Source: Polyangia bacterium | Lineage (GTDB): Bacteria > Myxococcota_A > Polyangia > Nannocystales > Nannocystaceae | Assembly: GCA_030429545.1 (NCBI GenBank) | Contig: JAUIFF010000005.1 | Span: forward strand, 62,001 to 126,000 | DNA length: 64,000 bases | Direction: 5' to 3' | Part shown: in pieces, positions 46,251-54,693 of the stretch | Position numbering within the stretch: position 1 is the stretch's first letter | Layout: each line of letters starts with the position of its first letter | Program-made: the position numbers and the translations under genes | Notes under the pieces: generated by a model | The model's input: the letters and a program-made list of their open reading frames with translations, nothing else | Told to the model about the DNA's origin: nothing | Database searches by the model: none

Positions 46251-47111
46251 TTAGGTGTCGTCGTGGGGTCGGCCGAGGGCCTGGCAGAGGTCACCCAGCG
46301 TGATGGCACCGGCAACCCCTTGGCGGTTGAGCACTTCCCAGATCGGTTGAAATGCGGTCTCCGGATCGACGCTTCGCACGGTCTCCCGCAGGGCTGCGAT
46401 CGCGGCCCGTCGACGTCCGAGCTCGAGCCCGCGGGCGATGGCCCGTTGCACCGGGGTGACGGGTTTGGGCCGCTTGGGGGTGATGACCTCTTCGACCACG
46501 GCGGGTGCCGGGGTGGGCGTGGGGACGGGTGCGGGTGCCGGTACGGGTGCCGGTGTTGGCTTGGCCACGGGGGCAGGGGTGCGCACCACAACCGGACTGC
46601 GCACGGTCACCGACGGCGGCGGTGTGGCCTGTACTTCGAGGGCATCGCTGCTTACCGTTTGCGTGCCGTTGAGGTTGGACGGCCGCATGATGCGTTCGAC
46701 GATCGGGGTGGCATCACGACGCCAACGCCGGCGATGGTCCCAACGCTCGGGTTCATCTTGCATGCGCACTTCACCGGCGGCGACGCGTTGCTCGAGTGCC
46801 TGCCCGCGTTGCAGAATTTCCTCGCCGTGACCGCGCGGCAACACAGTGACGACGGTTTCTTCTTTAATGATGGCGTAGAGGACTTCGCCAAACGACTCGA
46901 GCGGGACCAACACCTGGGGCTCGGACAGCATGACGTCGAGCGTGCGGATCGCCTTGTCCTCGTCTTCGGCTTTGGCGATTGCCTGATCGAGTTGGTCGCG
47001 CACATGCTCGTCGTCGCCATCTCCGAGACCGGGGACCAACTCGCGCAGGCGTTGAACAGCGCGGTGGGTGATGCTGTAGCGGCGGTGGCCAGGAAATGAA
47101 CTGCGCAACAT
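46251..47111 (-). CDS. Protein of unknown function with Pro/Ala/Val-rich middle
   Basis: A 286-residue protein, ATG at 47109-47111. Residues 1-110 form a predicted folded part (RYSITHRAVQRLRELVPGLG, ALEQRVAAGEVRM) with a helical start and a beta-rich stretch (PLESFGEVLYAIIKEETVVTVLP). A low-complexity linker of Pro, Ala, Val and Thr follows (about 165-205). The C-terminal 70 residues are helical and basic (RAIARGLELGRRRAAIAALR). No signal peptide or membrane segment is seen. I do not recognise the family. Codon use is typical of the window, so the gene is likely real. Confidence 0.65.
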   Translation of the reverse strand: MLRSSFPGHRRYSITHRAVQRLRELVPGLGDGDDEHVRDQLDQAIAKAEDEDKAIRTLDVMLSEPQVLVPLESFGEVLYAIIKEETVVTVLPRGHGEEILQRGQALEQRVAAGEVRMQDEPERWDHRRRWRRDATPIVERIMRPSNLNGTQTVSSDALEVQATPPPSVTVRSPVVVRTPAPVAKPTPAPVPAPAPVPTPTPAPAVVEEVITPKRPKPVTPVQRAIARGLELGRRRAAIAALRETVRSVDPETAFQPIWEVLNRQGVAGAITLGDLCQALGRPHDDT

Positions 47112-47323
47112 CGATGCCCATGTATCTCAGGAGGGAGCTAAATGCCACCCGTGGTTTTGCGTTCGCAGGTGTGGCGAGATGCATCGCTTGGGCCTGGGAG
47201 AGGTAAATACGGTAGCTACGGGGGGTTGGCGAGGTTTCGTGTGCCAGCTCTGTTTTGCCCAGACTTCGTCACGTAGATGCCAAAGACTTGCTGAGAACAC
47301 TGCGTTTGGGCAAAGCTAGGCGG

Positions 47324-48301
47324 GTGACGGGCAAAGTCTTGGGCATGTGGATAGTTGCCGGGGTACTCGGGATGCTCCCCGACCTCGCGCTAGCAGCGCC
47401 TTACACCGGGGTGGGGCATGCGCCCGCCGACCAAAAAGACGCCCGCGCGGCGGCCCTGTTGAGAGCTCGCAGGGCGGCTTTACGGGCGGCGCTCGACCAG
47501 GTTATCGGCAGCACTGCCAAGCTGCCTGACGAGGCCAAGGGCAAGCGTGGGTCGGCCTGGACCAGTGCCTACCGGGTGCTGTCGCAGACCCAAGACGGGG
47601 CGACGATCACCATCGAAGTCGAAGTTGAAATCGACACCGGGCGTTTGATCAACCGCTACCGCCCCAAGCAGCAAGCGCCGATTGCTGGGTTTTACGCCGA
47701 AGAAGTTGTTGCCCTCAACGGTTGCGACGAAAGTGTGCGCCCGCAACTGACGCAGGCGTTGCTCGACCGCGGGGCGATCGGGACGCGCACCGACGGCACC
47801 CCCATTCGCATTGAGATCCAGTGCCAGGATCTCGGCGAAGTCAGTTTTTTACAGCAGTACGGTTCGCGGATTCAGGTAATTGTCCGCGACCGCAACGACT
47901 CGGCCCTGGCGGCCGGGGCAGGGGTTGGGTTTGCCGAGGACATGGCTGCTGCGGTGAGCAACGCGAGTGCCCAGGCGGCGATCGACATCACGCGCAAACT
48001 CGAGGGCCAGGCTGGCGATGGGGTGCTTGTCTACCTCAGTGATGCTTGGCCGGCGGCCCGGGTTCGCCGACTAGAGCGTGCGTTGCAGACTTCTTTAGTC
48101 GGCGCCAGGTCGGTTGCCCTGCGTGGGTTGTCGGGCGCAGGTGCAGCGATTGTGCGGGTGGTGGGCCCGTTTGATGCCGAGGCGTTGGCCAAGCAACTAC
48201 CTGCGATCCAGGTGCCGGGCGGGCAGTTGCGGGTCGAAGCGATCGATTCCCCACGCAGCCTGCGGGTACGGATCGTCGACCCTGAGTTGGTCAATCCCTA
48301 G
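47324..48301 (+). CDS. Periplasmic protein of unknown function
   Basis: A 325-residue protein using the GTG at 47324, which gives a lysine before the hydrophobic core; an ATG at 47345 is an alternative. The signal peptide ends LALA just before APYTGVG. The mature protein starts with an Ala/Arg-rich helix (ARAAALLRARRAALRAALDQV) and alternating strands (TITIEVEVEIDTGRLI), then several alpha/beta repeats (ARSVALRGLSGAGAAIVRVV). The arrangement resembles flagellar-assembly T-type or LPP20-like periplasmic proteins, but I cannot confirm it. It stands alone, divergent from the preceding gene. Confidence 0.6.
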   Translation: MTGKVLGMWIVAGVLGMLPDLALAAPYTGVGHAPADQKDARAAALLRARRAALRAALDQVIGSTAKLPDEAKGKRGSAWTSAYRVLSQTQDGATITIEVEVEIDTGRLINRYRPKQQAPIAGFYAEEVVALNGCDESVRPQLTQALLDRGAIGTRTDGTPIRIEIQCQDLGEVSFLQQYGSRIQVIVRDRNDSALAAGAGVGFAEDMAAAVSNASAQAAIDITRKLEGQAGDGVLVYLSDAWPAARVRRLERALQTSLVGARSVALRGLSGAGAAIVRVVGPFDAEALAKQLPAIQVPGGQLRVEAIDSPRSLRVRIVDPELVNP

Positions 48302-48541
48302 CGAGCCATAGGCACGACCGCGGGATGAAGATACCCGAGGACCTGTCGGCGTTTCACGACAATCGGTGAATTGCTTGGCACGACTGCTTGCCTGTCCAAA
48401 TGTCGCTGCCGGTTTGGCTGACCCCAACCGCGACCGCGACAATTTCGGTGCGAGGCGACGCGCGAGAAAACCCGGTTTGCTAGTCAAAACCCTCGGCTCG
48501 TGTGCTTGACGGCCGATCGAAACTGGCGTTTTAGTGTGTCC

Positions 48542-48886
48542 ATGGTCGGACCTCGGACTGCTCGTCACTCCCTCTTTAGCTTCCTGGTCGCCGCGACGAT
48601 CGGTTTGGGGCATGCCGGGTGTGCACACGACGCGGGCTCGAATCTTCAGATCGAGGTTCCAGAAGCCGACCGCGATGCAGAAGTCTACGTCGATGGAAAT
48701 TACGTGGGTCTGGTGTCGGCACTCGACGATCCGGAGACCGGACCGTTGTCCCTGGCACCCGGGACACATCGGGTCGAGATCCGCAAACCGGGAAGGTTTC
48801 CGGTGCAACAAACGGTCGTCGTCGATCGCAAGCCCCCGCCGCAGACCGTTGTCACGGGTGAACTTCTCGTTGACCCCCAGTGGTAA
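48542..48886 (+). CDS. PEGA-domain lipoprotein
   Basis: A 114-residue protein from the ATG at 48542. The signal ends in GHAGC (Cys27). One PEGA-like unit follows: DAEVYVDGNYVG, LAPGTHRVEIRKPGRFP and QTVVVDRKPP. PEGA domains are small surface beta domains common in myxobacterial lipoproteins and S-layer-like proteins. No enzymatic motif is seen. It is 240 bases after the preceding gene and probably monocistronic. Confidence 0.72.
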   Translation: MVGPRTARHSLFSFLVAATIGLGHAGCAHDAGSNLQIEVPEADRDAEVYVDGNYVGLVSALDDPETGPLSLAPGTHRVEIRKPGRFPVQQTVVVDRKPPPQTVVTGELLVDPQW

Positions 48887-49223
48887 GAGGCCTGCAACAG
48901 GTATTCGCGTTGCGACGGCTCACAATTTTTGGGGTTGAAACGAAGTGATCACCAAACCCCACGAGCCGGGTAGGAGCGGCCTAAATACGGCATTTTAAGC
49001 ATGATCCTGCATGTTTGCGGGAAGCCGCGGGCCCTGTAAAAGCGCCGAACCGATCGTGATGAACGCAAGAAATTTGCATCGCAGGCATGAATTGAGGAAA
49101 AAAGAGGCTTGGCATTCGCGGTTGGGTAGAGTAAGAACACCGCCAGTTGAGCCACTGCGGATCATGTGCTGGATCAACCAAAACACGAGCCACAAGCTCA
49201 AAGACCTACGGTAGGAAAGTTTC
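48887..49223. other. Upstream region of the histone-fold gene
   Basis: 337 bases, AT-richer than the neighbouring genes, with no convincing open frame. An AGGAAAG lies 6 bases before the ATG at 49224. No exact palindrome is present. The promoter of the histone-fold gene is presumably here, but no clear -35/-10 pair stands out. Confidence 0.4.
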
Positions 49224-49460
49224 ATGGCCAAGAAAAAGACCTCGAAGAAGAAAACCTCCAAGAAGAAGGCGCCCGCGGAGATGCTGCTTGTTGCCAGCAA
49301 GACCAAAGAGGCCCTTAAAAGCAACGGCTGCAATGTCGGTGGTGATGCCCTTGAAGGCCTCAATGGCTGGGTTCACTGGTTGATCGACCAAGCTGCTGCC
49401 CGTGCCGCGGCTAACGGCCGCAAGACCGTTCGTGCCCACGACTTCATCGTCATGGGATAA
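49224..49460 (+). CDS. Bacterial histone-fold protein with lysine-rich N-terminal tail
   Basis: A 78-residue protein. Residues 1-17 are a tail of repeated Lys-Thr-Ser units (KKKTSKKKTSKKK). The rest reads as a single histone fold: a short first helix (VASKTKEALKSNG), a long central helix (GGDALEGLNGWVHWLIDQAA, continuing ARAAA), and the loop and last helix NGRKTVRAHDFIV. The RKTV(x)xxD pattern is the conserved paired-loop element of archaeal and bacterial histones, such as the one described in Bdellovibrio. It should bind DNA as a dimer. A strong ribosome site and its own terminator suggest high, independent expression. The fold call rests on sequence pattern. Confidence 0.75.
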   Translation: MAKKKTSKKKTSKKKAPAEMLLVASKTKEALKSNGCNVGGDALEGLNGWVHWLIDQAAARAAANGRKTVRAHDFIVMG

Positions 49461-49482
49461 GAACAAAACCCATTTTTGAAAC

Positions 49483-49516
49483 CAGCCCTCGGGTTCGCCC
49501 GTGGGCTGTTTTTTTG
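49483..49516 (+). terminator. Terminator of the histone-fold gene
   Basis: An 11-bp stem with one mismatch (CAGCCCTCGGG at 49483-49493 and CCCGTGGGCTG at 49498-49508), a TTCG tetraloop and a run of seven T, 22 bases after the stop. Confidence 0.93.
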
Positions 49517-49923
49517 TGTCTACAGCGCGAATGAAGTCGGTCGTCAACTATTGACAAATTGTTGAGAACAGGCCCTCGCGGTCAGTCGAGTTGCAGATGC
49601 ACAAAGTCCGTGGGGATGTGCCGCATCGTTTTGGTGAACCCACGTCGCTCGTGTCGGGGCTCTTGACCACAAAGCATGTAAATTGTGCAAGCTAGCTGAC
49701 AAATAAATCACACGCGAAACCAACGACAACAAACATCACCTCAAAATTTAGATGCATGGGCAGATATTGACCATGCACTTGTATGCACATAGGCTCGAGC
49801 GATGAAACGGCGAGTCAGATGCGCAGGCTTCGCATGCGTGGTTACAGCGCCGGAATCGGTGGACGTCGACGTCCAAACAAATTGTGTATTCAAGGATTTT
49901 GCAGTCCGGGGAGTGGACGGTTG
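49517..49923. other. Intergenic region before a lipoprotein gene
   Basis: About 400 bases without a supported gene. It contains one exact palindrome (TGCAGATGCA at 49592-49601) and several near-matches at 49675, 49750 and 49775. Base composition is AT-richer than in coding parts. Confidence 0.4.
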
Positions 49924-51093
49924 ATGAGTGCAGGGATGCAGCATGACGAGCGCAGACTCCGTAGTTTTCCCACCAAAGGGTTGCTAGCCATCGGGTTGGT
50001 CGCCAGTTGTGCCGAGCCCGAAGTGCTCGACTGGACAGCCACCGACACCTCGTCGACAACCCAGGATGGGCCCGAGCCGACGACCTCGAGCGCGACGTTT
50101 GTCAGCTCGACGAGTGGGGTCGACTCGTCCGAGTCTGGGGGGGAGAGTGCGAGCTCATCCGGCTCGGGCGATACCTCGGATGCGACCACCGAAGATGCAA
50201 GTACATCTACATCCGACTCCACCTCCGACGAGCCGACCTCAGACGCGACCTCGGACGCGACCAGCACGTCCGCGGGCGACCCGCTGATCAACTGCAACAA
50301 GATCGATTTTTTGTTTGTCATCGACAACCACTCCGGCGGCGGTGGCAGCCTGGCGACCATGGCCGCAAGCATTCCAACGATCGCCGACAGAATCTCGCAG
50401 CAGTTGCAAGACCGGGATGTCCACGCCATGGTCATCGACACCGACGACGTTTGGGGCCAACCCTTTTGTGAGCAAAAATGCCTGCAAAATGGTGTGTGCG
50501 AGGGGTGGGAGGACTACCCCTGTGAACTCGAACTCGACAGTTGCGACCGTACCCTAGGTTCGGGGTTGGTCTATCCGGGCGTCACCACCCAACCCTGCGA
50601 AGTTGTCGACGGCGGGCGCTACATCGTGGGCGGCGACAATTCGTTTGCAGATGCACTGAGTTGTTTGACCGATGTCGGCAACCACGGCGACGGGATTCAG
50701 TACCAGGCACAGGCGACGATTGAGGCCCTCCAAACCGACCTCACAGGCGATTGCAACCAGGGGTTTTTGCGCGACGACGCGGCCCTGGTGGTGACGATTG
50801 TCAGCCATGCTCCCGACACCCTGTCGAAGGGGACACCCGAGGTCTGGGCCAACACCGTGGCCTCGGTCAAGGGCAGCCTCGACGGGGTGGTGATGCTCGG
50901 CATCCTCGACGACTCCGAACTTCCTGGCGGCCTGTGCCACGACCCGGGCGGCAACGGTTCGATGCGGTTGCATGATTTTGTCAACGAGTTCCCCCACTCG
51001 GTCATGGGTAGTGTTTGCGCTGCCTCCTATGTTCCGTACTTCGACCAGGCACTCCAGCAGCTCAGCGAAGTGTGCGAGCAGGTCGGTTCGTAA
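49924..51093 (+). CDS. Surface lipoprotein with von Willebrand A-like domain
   Basis: A 389-residue protein from the ATG at 49924 (an ATG at 49936 is possible). The signal ends in LVASC (Cys29). Residues 35-119 are a Ser/Thr/Asp/Glu linker. The domain that follows begins KIDFLFVIDNHSGGGG, which resembles the first strand and metal site (DxSxS) of von Willebrand A domains, but the second serine is displaced (DNHSG at 134-138). Several cysteines (CEQKCLQNGVC, CELELDSC) suggest disulfides. The C-terminal half keeps a Rossmann-like alternation (AALVVTIVSHAPD, GVVMLGILDDSE). Myxobacteria have many such lipoproteins of unknown role. Confidence 0.7.
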   Translation: MSAGMQHDERRLRSFPTKGLLAIGLVASCAEPEVLDWTATDTSSTTQDGPEPTTSSATFVSSTSGVDSSESGGESASSSGSGDTSDATTEDASTSTSDSTSDEPTSDATSDATSTSAGDPLINCNKIDFLFVIDNHSGGGGSLATMAASIPTIADRISQQLQDRDVHAMVIDTDDVWGQPFCEQKCLQNGVCEGWEDYPCELELDSCDRTLGSGLVYPGVTTQPCEVVDGGRYIVGGDNSFADALSCLTDVGNHGDGIQYQAQATIEALQTDLTGDCNQGFLRDDAALVVTIVSHAPDTLSKGTPEVWANTVASVKGSLDGVVMLGILDDSELPGGLCHDPGGNGSMRLHDFVNEFPHSVMGSVCAASYVPYFDQALQQLSEVCEQVGS

Positions 51094-51109
51094 GGGCTTC
51101 GGCTTTAAG

Positions 51110-51140
51110 TGTAGCTGCACTATTTAGTCTTGTACGTACA
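51110..51140. repeat. Two TGYANNTRCA palindromes upstream of radA
   Basis: TGTAGCTGCA at 51110-51119 and TGTACGTACA at 51131-51140, 21 bases apart centre to centre (two helical turns), lie between the lipoprotein stop and the radA start at 51250. The second is a perfect 10-base palindrome. Confidence 0.72.
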
Positions 51141-51249
51141 TCTAATCTCGGGAGGCCCGGGTCCCCCGTGTGGCTGTGGGGGGTGGCTCGCGTGTCGGCT
51201 CACAGTCGCCACGCGTGAAAGCCCCCGACCTGTTTGCTACCGTGCCGCG

Positions 51250-52629
51250 ATGCCGCGGAAGACAAAAAAATCCTCGCAGTGGGTGTGCGGAGCCTGTGGG
51301 GCGACAACCCGCGGTTGGTTTGGCCGGTGCCCCAAGTGCGGAGCCTGGAACACGATCACCGAGCAGGTTGACCGCGATAAAGCCCAGGACCGGGTTGTGC
51401 TGCAGGCGGGTGATGCCCGGGTGGTGCCGTCGACCGCAGCCCGCAAACAGGCCCACCCACGCGCCCAAACCGGGATGGCCGAGGTCGATCGGGTGCTCGG
51501 CGGAGGGCTGGTCCCCGGAAGTGTGGTGTTGCTCGGGGGGCCGCCCGGCATCGGCAAGTCGACGTTGCTTTTACAAACCAGCGCGGCCCTGGCCCGGCGC
51601 TCGGGGGTTGTGCTCTACGCCAGCGGCGAGGAATCGGTGGCCCAGGTCGGCGGCCGGGCGACGCGACTCGGGGCGGCCCACGACAATCTGCTGCTGGTCG
51701 CCGAAACCAGGATTCGGGCAATCCTCGATGCCGCCGAACACCTCGGGTCCAAGCTCGCAGCCCTGATCGTCGACTCCATCCAAACCGTCTATTCCGATGC
51801 CCACGAAGGTCTTCCGGGCAATGTTTCGCAGATCCGCACGGTCACCAGCCAACTCGTCGGGTTTGCCAAGCGCCACGGCGTGCCGGTGATCGTCGTCGGC
51901 CACGTCACCAAAGATGGGCAACTTGCCGGACCGCGCCTGCTCGAGCACCTGGTCGATACGGTGCTGTCGTTTGAGGGCGACGAGGAGCGGTCGACACGGA
52001 TGCTGCGCGCCATCAAAAACCGGTTTGGCAGCACCCAAGAGCTCGGTGTGTTTGAGATGCGGGGCGATGGCCTGCGCGAGATCAGCAACCCCTCCGAAGC
52101 TTTCTTGAGTGAGCGCTCGGGCCCGGTTGTCGGCGCCTGTGTCACGGCCACCCTCGAAGGGTCGCGGCCGTTGCTGATCGAGGTCCAAGCGCTCCTGGCC
52201 GCGAGCTTTGGCAACCCCCGGCGTACCTGTGTCGGGTTTGAACCTGCGCGTTTGGCCATGTTGATGGCGGTGCTCGACCGCCACGGCGACCTGTGTGTGC
52301 TCGACCAGGATGTGTTTATCAACGTGGTCGGCGGCATCCGCCTGAGCGAGCCCGCCAGCGATGTGGCCGCGATTTTGGCGATCGCGTCGAGCCATCTGCG
52401 AAGGCCCCTGCCAACCCGCCTGCTGGCATTTGGCGAAGTCGGGCTCACCGGTGAGCTGCGAAGCGCACCCCGGACAGAGCAACGCCTGGTCGAGGCTACC
52501 CGCCTGGGGTTTCAACACGTCATCTTGCCAGCGACCCCGCGAGGTCGTCGCCGGCCCGAGGTACCCAAGGGCCTAGAGGTCACAGTAGCCAGCACGGTGG
52601 CCGAAGTTTTGCGGGCAACCTTCGACTAG
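51250..52629 (+). CDS. radA: DNA repair protein RadA
   Basis: A 459-residue protein from the ATG at 51250. A zinc finger CGAC...CPKC (Cys13, 16, 27, 30) starts the protein. The RecA-like ATPase core has Walker A GPPGIGKS (97-104) and the RadA-specific KNRFG (256-260). The C-terminal third is the Lon-like domain (VGGIRLSEPASDVAAILAIA). RadA drives branch migration of recombination intermediates. All family parts are present at the normal length. It is not in an obvious operon. Confidence 0.96.
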   Translation: MPRKTKKSSQWVCGACGATTRGWFGRCPKCGAWNTITEQVDRDKAQDRVVLQAGDARVVPSTAARKQAHPRAQTGMAEVDRVLGGGLVPGSVVLLGGPPGIGKSTLLLQTSAALARRSGVVLYASGEESVAQVGGRATRLGAAHDNLLLVAETRIRAILDAAEHLGSKLAALIVDSIQTVYSDAHEGLPGNVSQIRTVTSQLVGFAKRHGVPVIVVGHVTKDGQLAGPRLLEHLVDTVLSFEGDEERSTRMLRAIKNRFGSTQELGVFEMRGDGLREISNPSEAFLSERSGPVVGACVTATLEGSRPLLIEVQALLAASFGNPRRTCVGFEPARLAMLMAVLDRHGDLCVLDQDVFINVVGGIRLSEPASDVAAILAIASSHLRRPLPTRLLAFGEVGLTGELRSAPRTEQRLVEATRLGFQHVILPATPRGRRRPEVPKGLEVTVASTVAEVLRATFD

Positions 52630-53249
52630 CCACCGCGGCGAGCGAGCCAAACCCCGGGAGTCGTCTACCACGACGTGGCCAAGGGGAGGTCCCGGTGCTG
52701 CGGGCATTCCAGCTTGCGGGCAAAGGACTACTGCGCAAAGTCGCTGTCGGGTCGAGGTGGTCAAGGGGCACGGTACGCTTCGACGAGCTATCGCGGCTAG
52801 CAAGCCCACCGGGAGGTCACGGTGCTGCGGGCATCCCGGTTTGCGAGCCAAGGACTCCGCAAAGTTGCTGTCGGCCCGAGGCGGTCAAGGAGCTGGTGGC
52901 CACGGTCCATCTTAGGGGCTCCTCAACGAGCCATCGCAGCTTCCGGCCAACCCGCGAGGTGGCTGCGGTGGGTTACTTTTGGAGTCTCTCTCGACAAGCC
53001 ACAGCTCGCGGACCAAGGCCTCCCGCGAACGACGGGTCCTGATTAAAGTTGTACAGGCAATATAAATCGCGCCCATGGGTGGGCGAGTCGCGAGAGGTCG
53101 CGTGCTCGACAGTCCGTGGCGCGGTCCTGTCGACGCCGCGCCTATCTGGCCGAAGTGACTTGTACATCACGCGTCACAACACTGCGACAATCTCACTGGC
53201 CCAAAGCTATCGGCGGGCAATCTCCCTGTGATTCGGGTATCGTCAGCCC
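52630..53249. repeat. Intergenic region with a degenerate direct repeat
   Basis: 620 bases without a gene. A unit of about 85 bases is present twice with a period of about 124: GGTGCTGCGGGCATTCCAGC from 52694 and GGTGCTGCGGGCATCCCGGT from 52821, both continuing with AAGGACT, GCAAAGT, GCTGTCGG and GGTCAAGG. Weaker related pieces extend to about 53030. The response-regulator GTG follows at 53250. Confidence 0.6.
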
Positions 53250-53993
53250 GTGCAACCCAGCGCGACTGCAACTCGACCCCGCCTGTTGGTGGTGGAGGAT
53301 GAACAACACCTCGCCGCCGGCCTCAAACTCAACTTTGAGCTCGAAGGCTATCTCGTGGATACCGCGTCGTCGGCCCGGGAAGCGGGTGGGTTTATGCTGC
53401 AGGCCAGCCGCTACGACGCGATTATCCTCGACGTCATGCTGCCCGACACCGACGGGTTTTCGCTGTGCAAAAAACTCCGCGATGCCGGTGATTACACGCC
53501 GGTTTTGATGTTGACCGCCTGCGATACCACCGAGGATCGGGTGACCGGGCTCGAGGTTGGGGCCGACGACTATTTGGTCAAGCCATTTGAGCTGTCGGAG
53601 CTACTCGCCCGCGTGCGTTCGATGTTGCGTCGCCGCGACTGGGAGCGGGAAAAGCCGCAGCAAACCGCCACGGTGCTGCAGTTTGGCCAGGCCCGGATCG
53701 ATTGCTCGCGTCAGGAGGCGACCATGCGCGGCGAGGAGGTGCAACTGACCCGCCTCGAGTTGCAGCTATTGCAATATTTTGCCGAGCACCCCGAGCGGGT
53801 GTTGACCCGGCAAGAGCTTTTGGAACATGTCTGGAAGCTCAGCAATTATCCCAACACGCGGATGGTCGACAACTTCATCATGCGCCTGCGTCGGCACTTT
53901 GAGCCAGATCCACGCAACCCTGTGCACTTTGTCTCCGTGCGTGGGGCCGGCTATCGGTTTATCCCCGAGCCCGGCAAGCCGCGTCGAGTGTAG
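53250..53993 (+). CDS. OmpR-family response regulator, orphan
   Basis: A 247-residue protein with a GTG start at 53250. The receiver domain has the acidic pair in VVEDEQ (Glu16, Asp17), the phosphorylated aspartate in ILDVMLPD (Asp61) and the conserved lysine in VKPFE (Lys111). The C-terminal winged helix (LTRLELQLLQYFAEHPERVL, RMVDNFIMRLRRHFE, VRGAGYRFIP) binds DNA. No histidine kinase gene lies on either side, so the partner is elsewhere. Targets are unknown. Confidence 0.93.
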   Translation: MQPSATATRPRLLVVEDEQHLAAGLKLNFELEGYLVDTASSAREAGGFMLQASRYDAIILDVMLPDTDGFSLCKKLRDAGDYTPVLMLTACDTTEDRVTGLEVGADDYLVKPFELSELLARVRSMLRRRDWEREKPQQTATVLQFGQARIDCSRQEATMRGEEVQLTRLELQLLQYFAEHPERVLTRQELLEHVWKLSNYPNTRMVDNFIMRLRRHFEPDPRNPVHFVSVRGAGYRFIPEPGKPRRV

Positions 53994-54060
53994 GGTACAA
54001 CTGACGTGTAGGCTGGGTGTGCCCTTTTGAGGTACTTGCGAGTGGATTACACTTAATTTG

Positions 54061-54630
54061 ATGGCCCGTACCCGTAGTATTTTTTCTCAAACCCTATCCT
54101 CCGCCGTGTTGCTGGTAGCGTGTGGCCCAGAAACTTCTGTGACCCAAGGGACCGGCTCAACCTCTCCAGTATCTTCAACTTTGGATGAGAGTTCGTCTGT
54201 CGGTACATCCAGCACTCCCAGTACGGATACGGATTCGGAGACAGGTTCCACGGTCGACACCGAGAGCGTGGGGGATGGCGATGGCGATGGGGATGGCGAT
54301 GGCGACGGGGATGGCGACGGTGATGGAGACGGCGACGGCGATGGAGACGATAGCGGGGGTCAACCAATGTGCCCTCCCGGGATGACCAATTGCGATACTT
54401 TTTGCGTCGATCTGCAGACAGACAATTATGCCTGTGGCAATTGCGACCATTGGTGTGGTGTGGACGGAGAATGTGTCGGTGGTGAGTGCATGACTGTTTG
54501 CTCAGCCCCGCTCGAACGATGCGGAGATTCATGTATCAACACTCAAAATGACGCCGACCACTGCGGCATGTGTGACCTCGCCTGCGAGGAGCCATCCGTG
54601 TGCACAGAGGGTGTTTGTGAAGCTCCTTGA
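54061..54630 (+). CDS. Lipoprotein with Gly-Asp run and Cys-rich repeats
   Basis: A 189-residue protein. The ATG at 54061 is preferred over a TTG three bases before. The signal ends in LLVAC (Cys21). A Ser/Thr linker is followed by about 13 Gly-Asp pairs (residues 71-97), encoded by a GGNGAY hexanucleotide-like microsatellite at 54270-54350. Two Cys-rich units then occur (CPPGMTNCDTFCVDLQTDNY, continuing ACGNCDHWC, and CSAPLERCGDSCINTQNDAD, continuing HCGMCDLAC), a pattern frequent in myxobacterial surface proteins with disulfide-stabilised small domains. The length of the Gly-Asp run may vary between strains. Confidence 0.75.
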   Translation: MARTRSIFSQTLSSAVLLVACGPETSVTQGTGSTSPVSSTLDESSSVGTSSTPSTDTDSETGSTVDTESVGDGDGDGDGDGDGDGDGDGDGDGDGDDSGGQPMCPPGMTNCDTFCVDLQTDNYACGNCDHWCGVDGECVGGECMTVCSAPLERCGDSCINTQNDADHCGMCDLACEEPSVCTEGVCEAP

Positions 54631-54693
54631 GAGTCAATCGCTTGTACTATCAATAGAGATGCAGCGCTGGTCTGACGTGAACAACCACATCGA

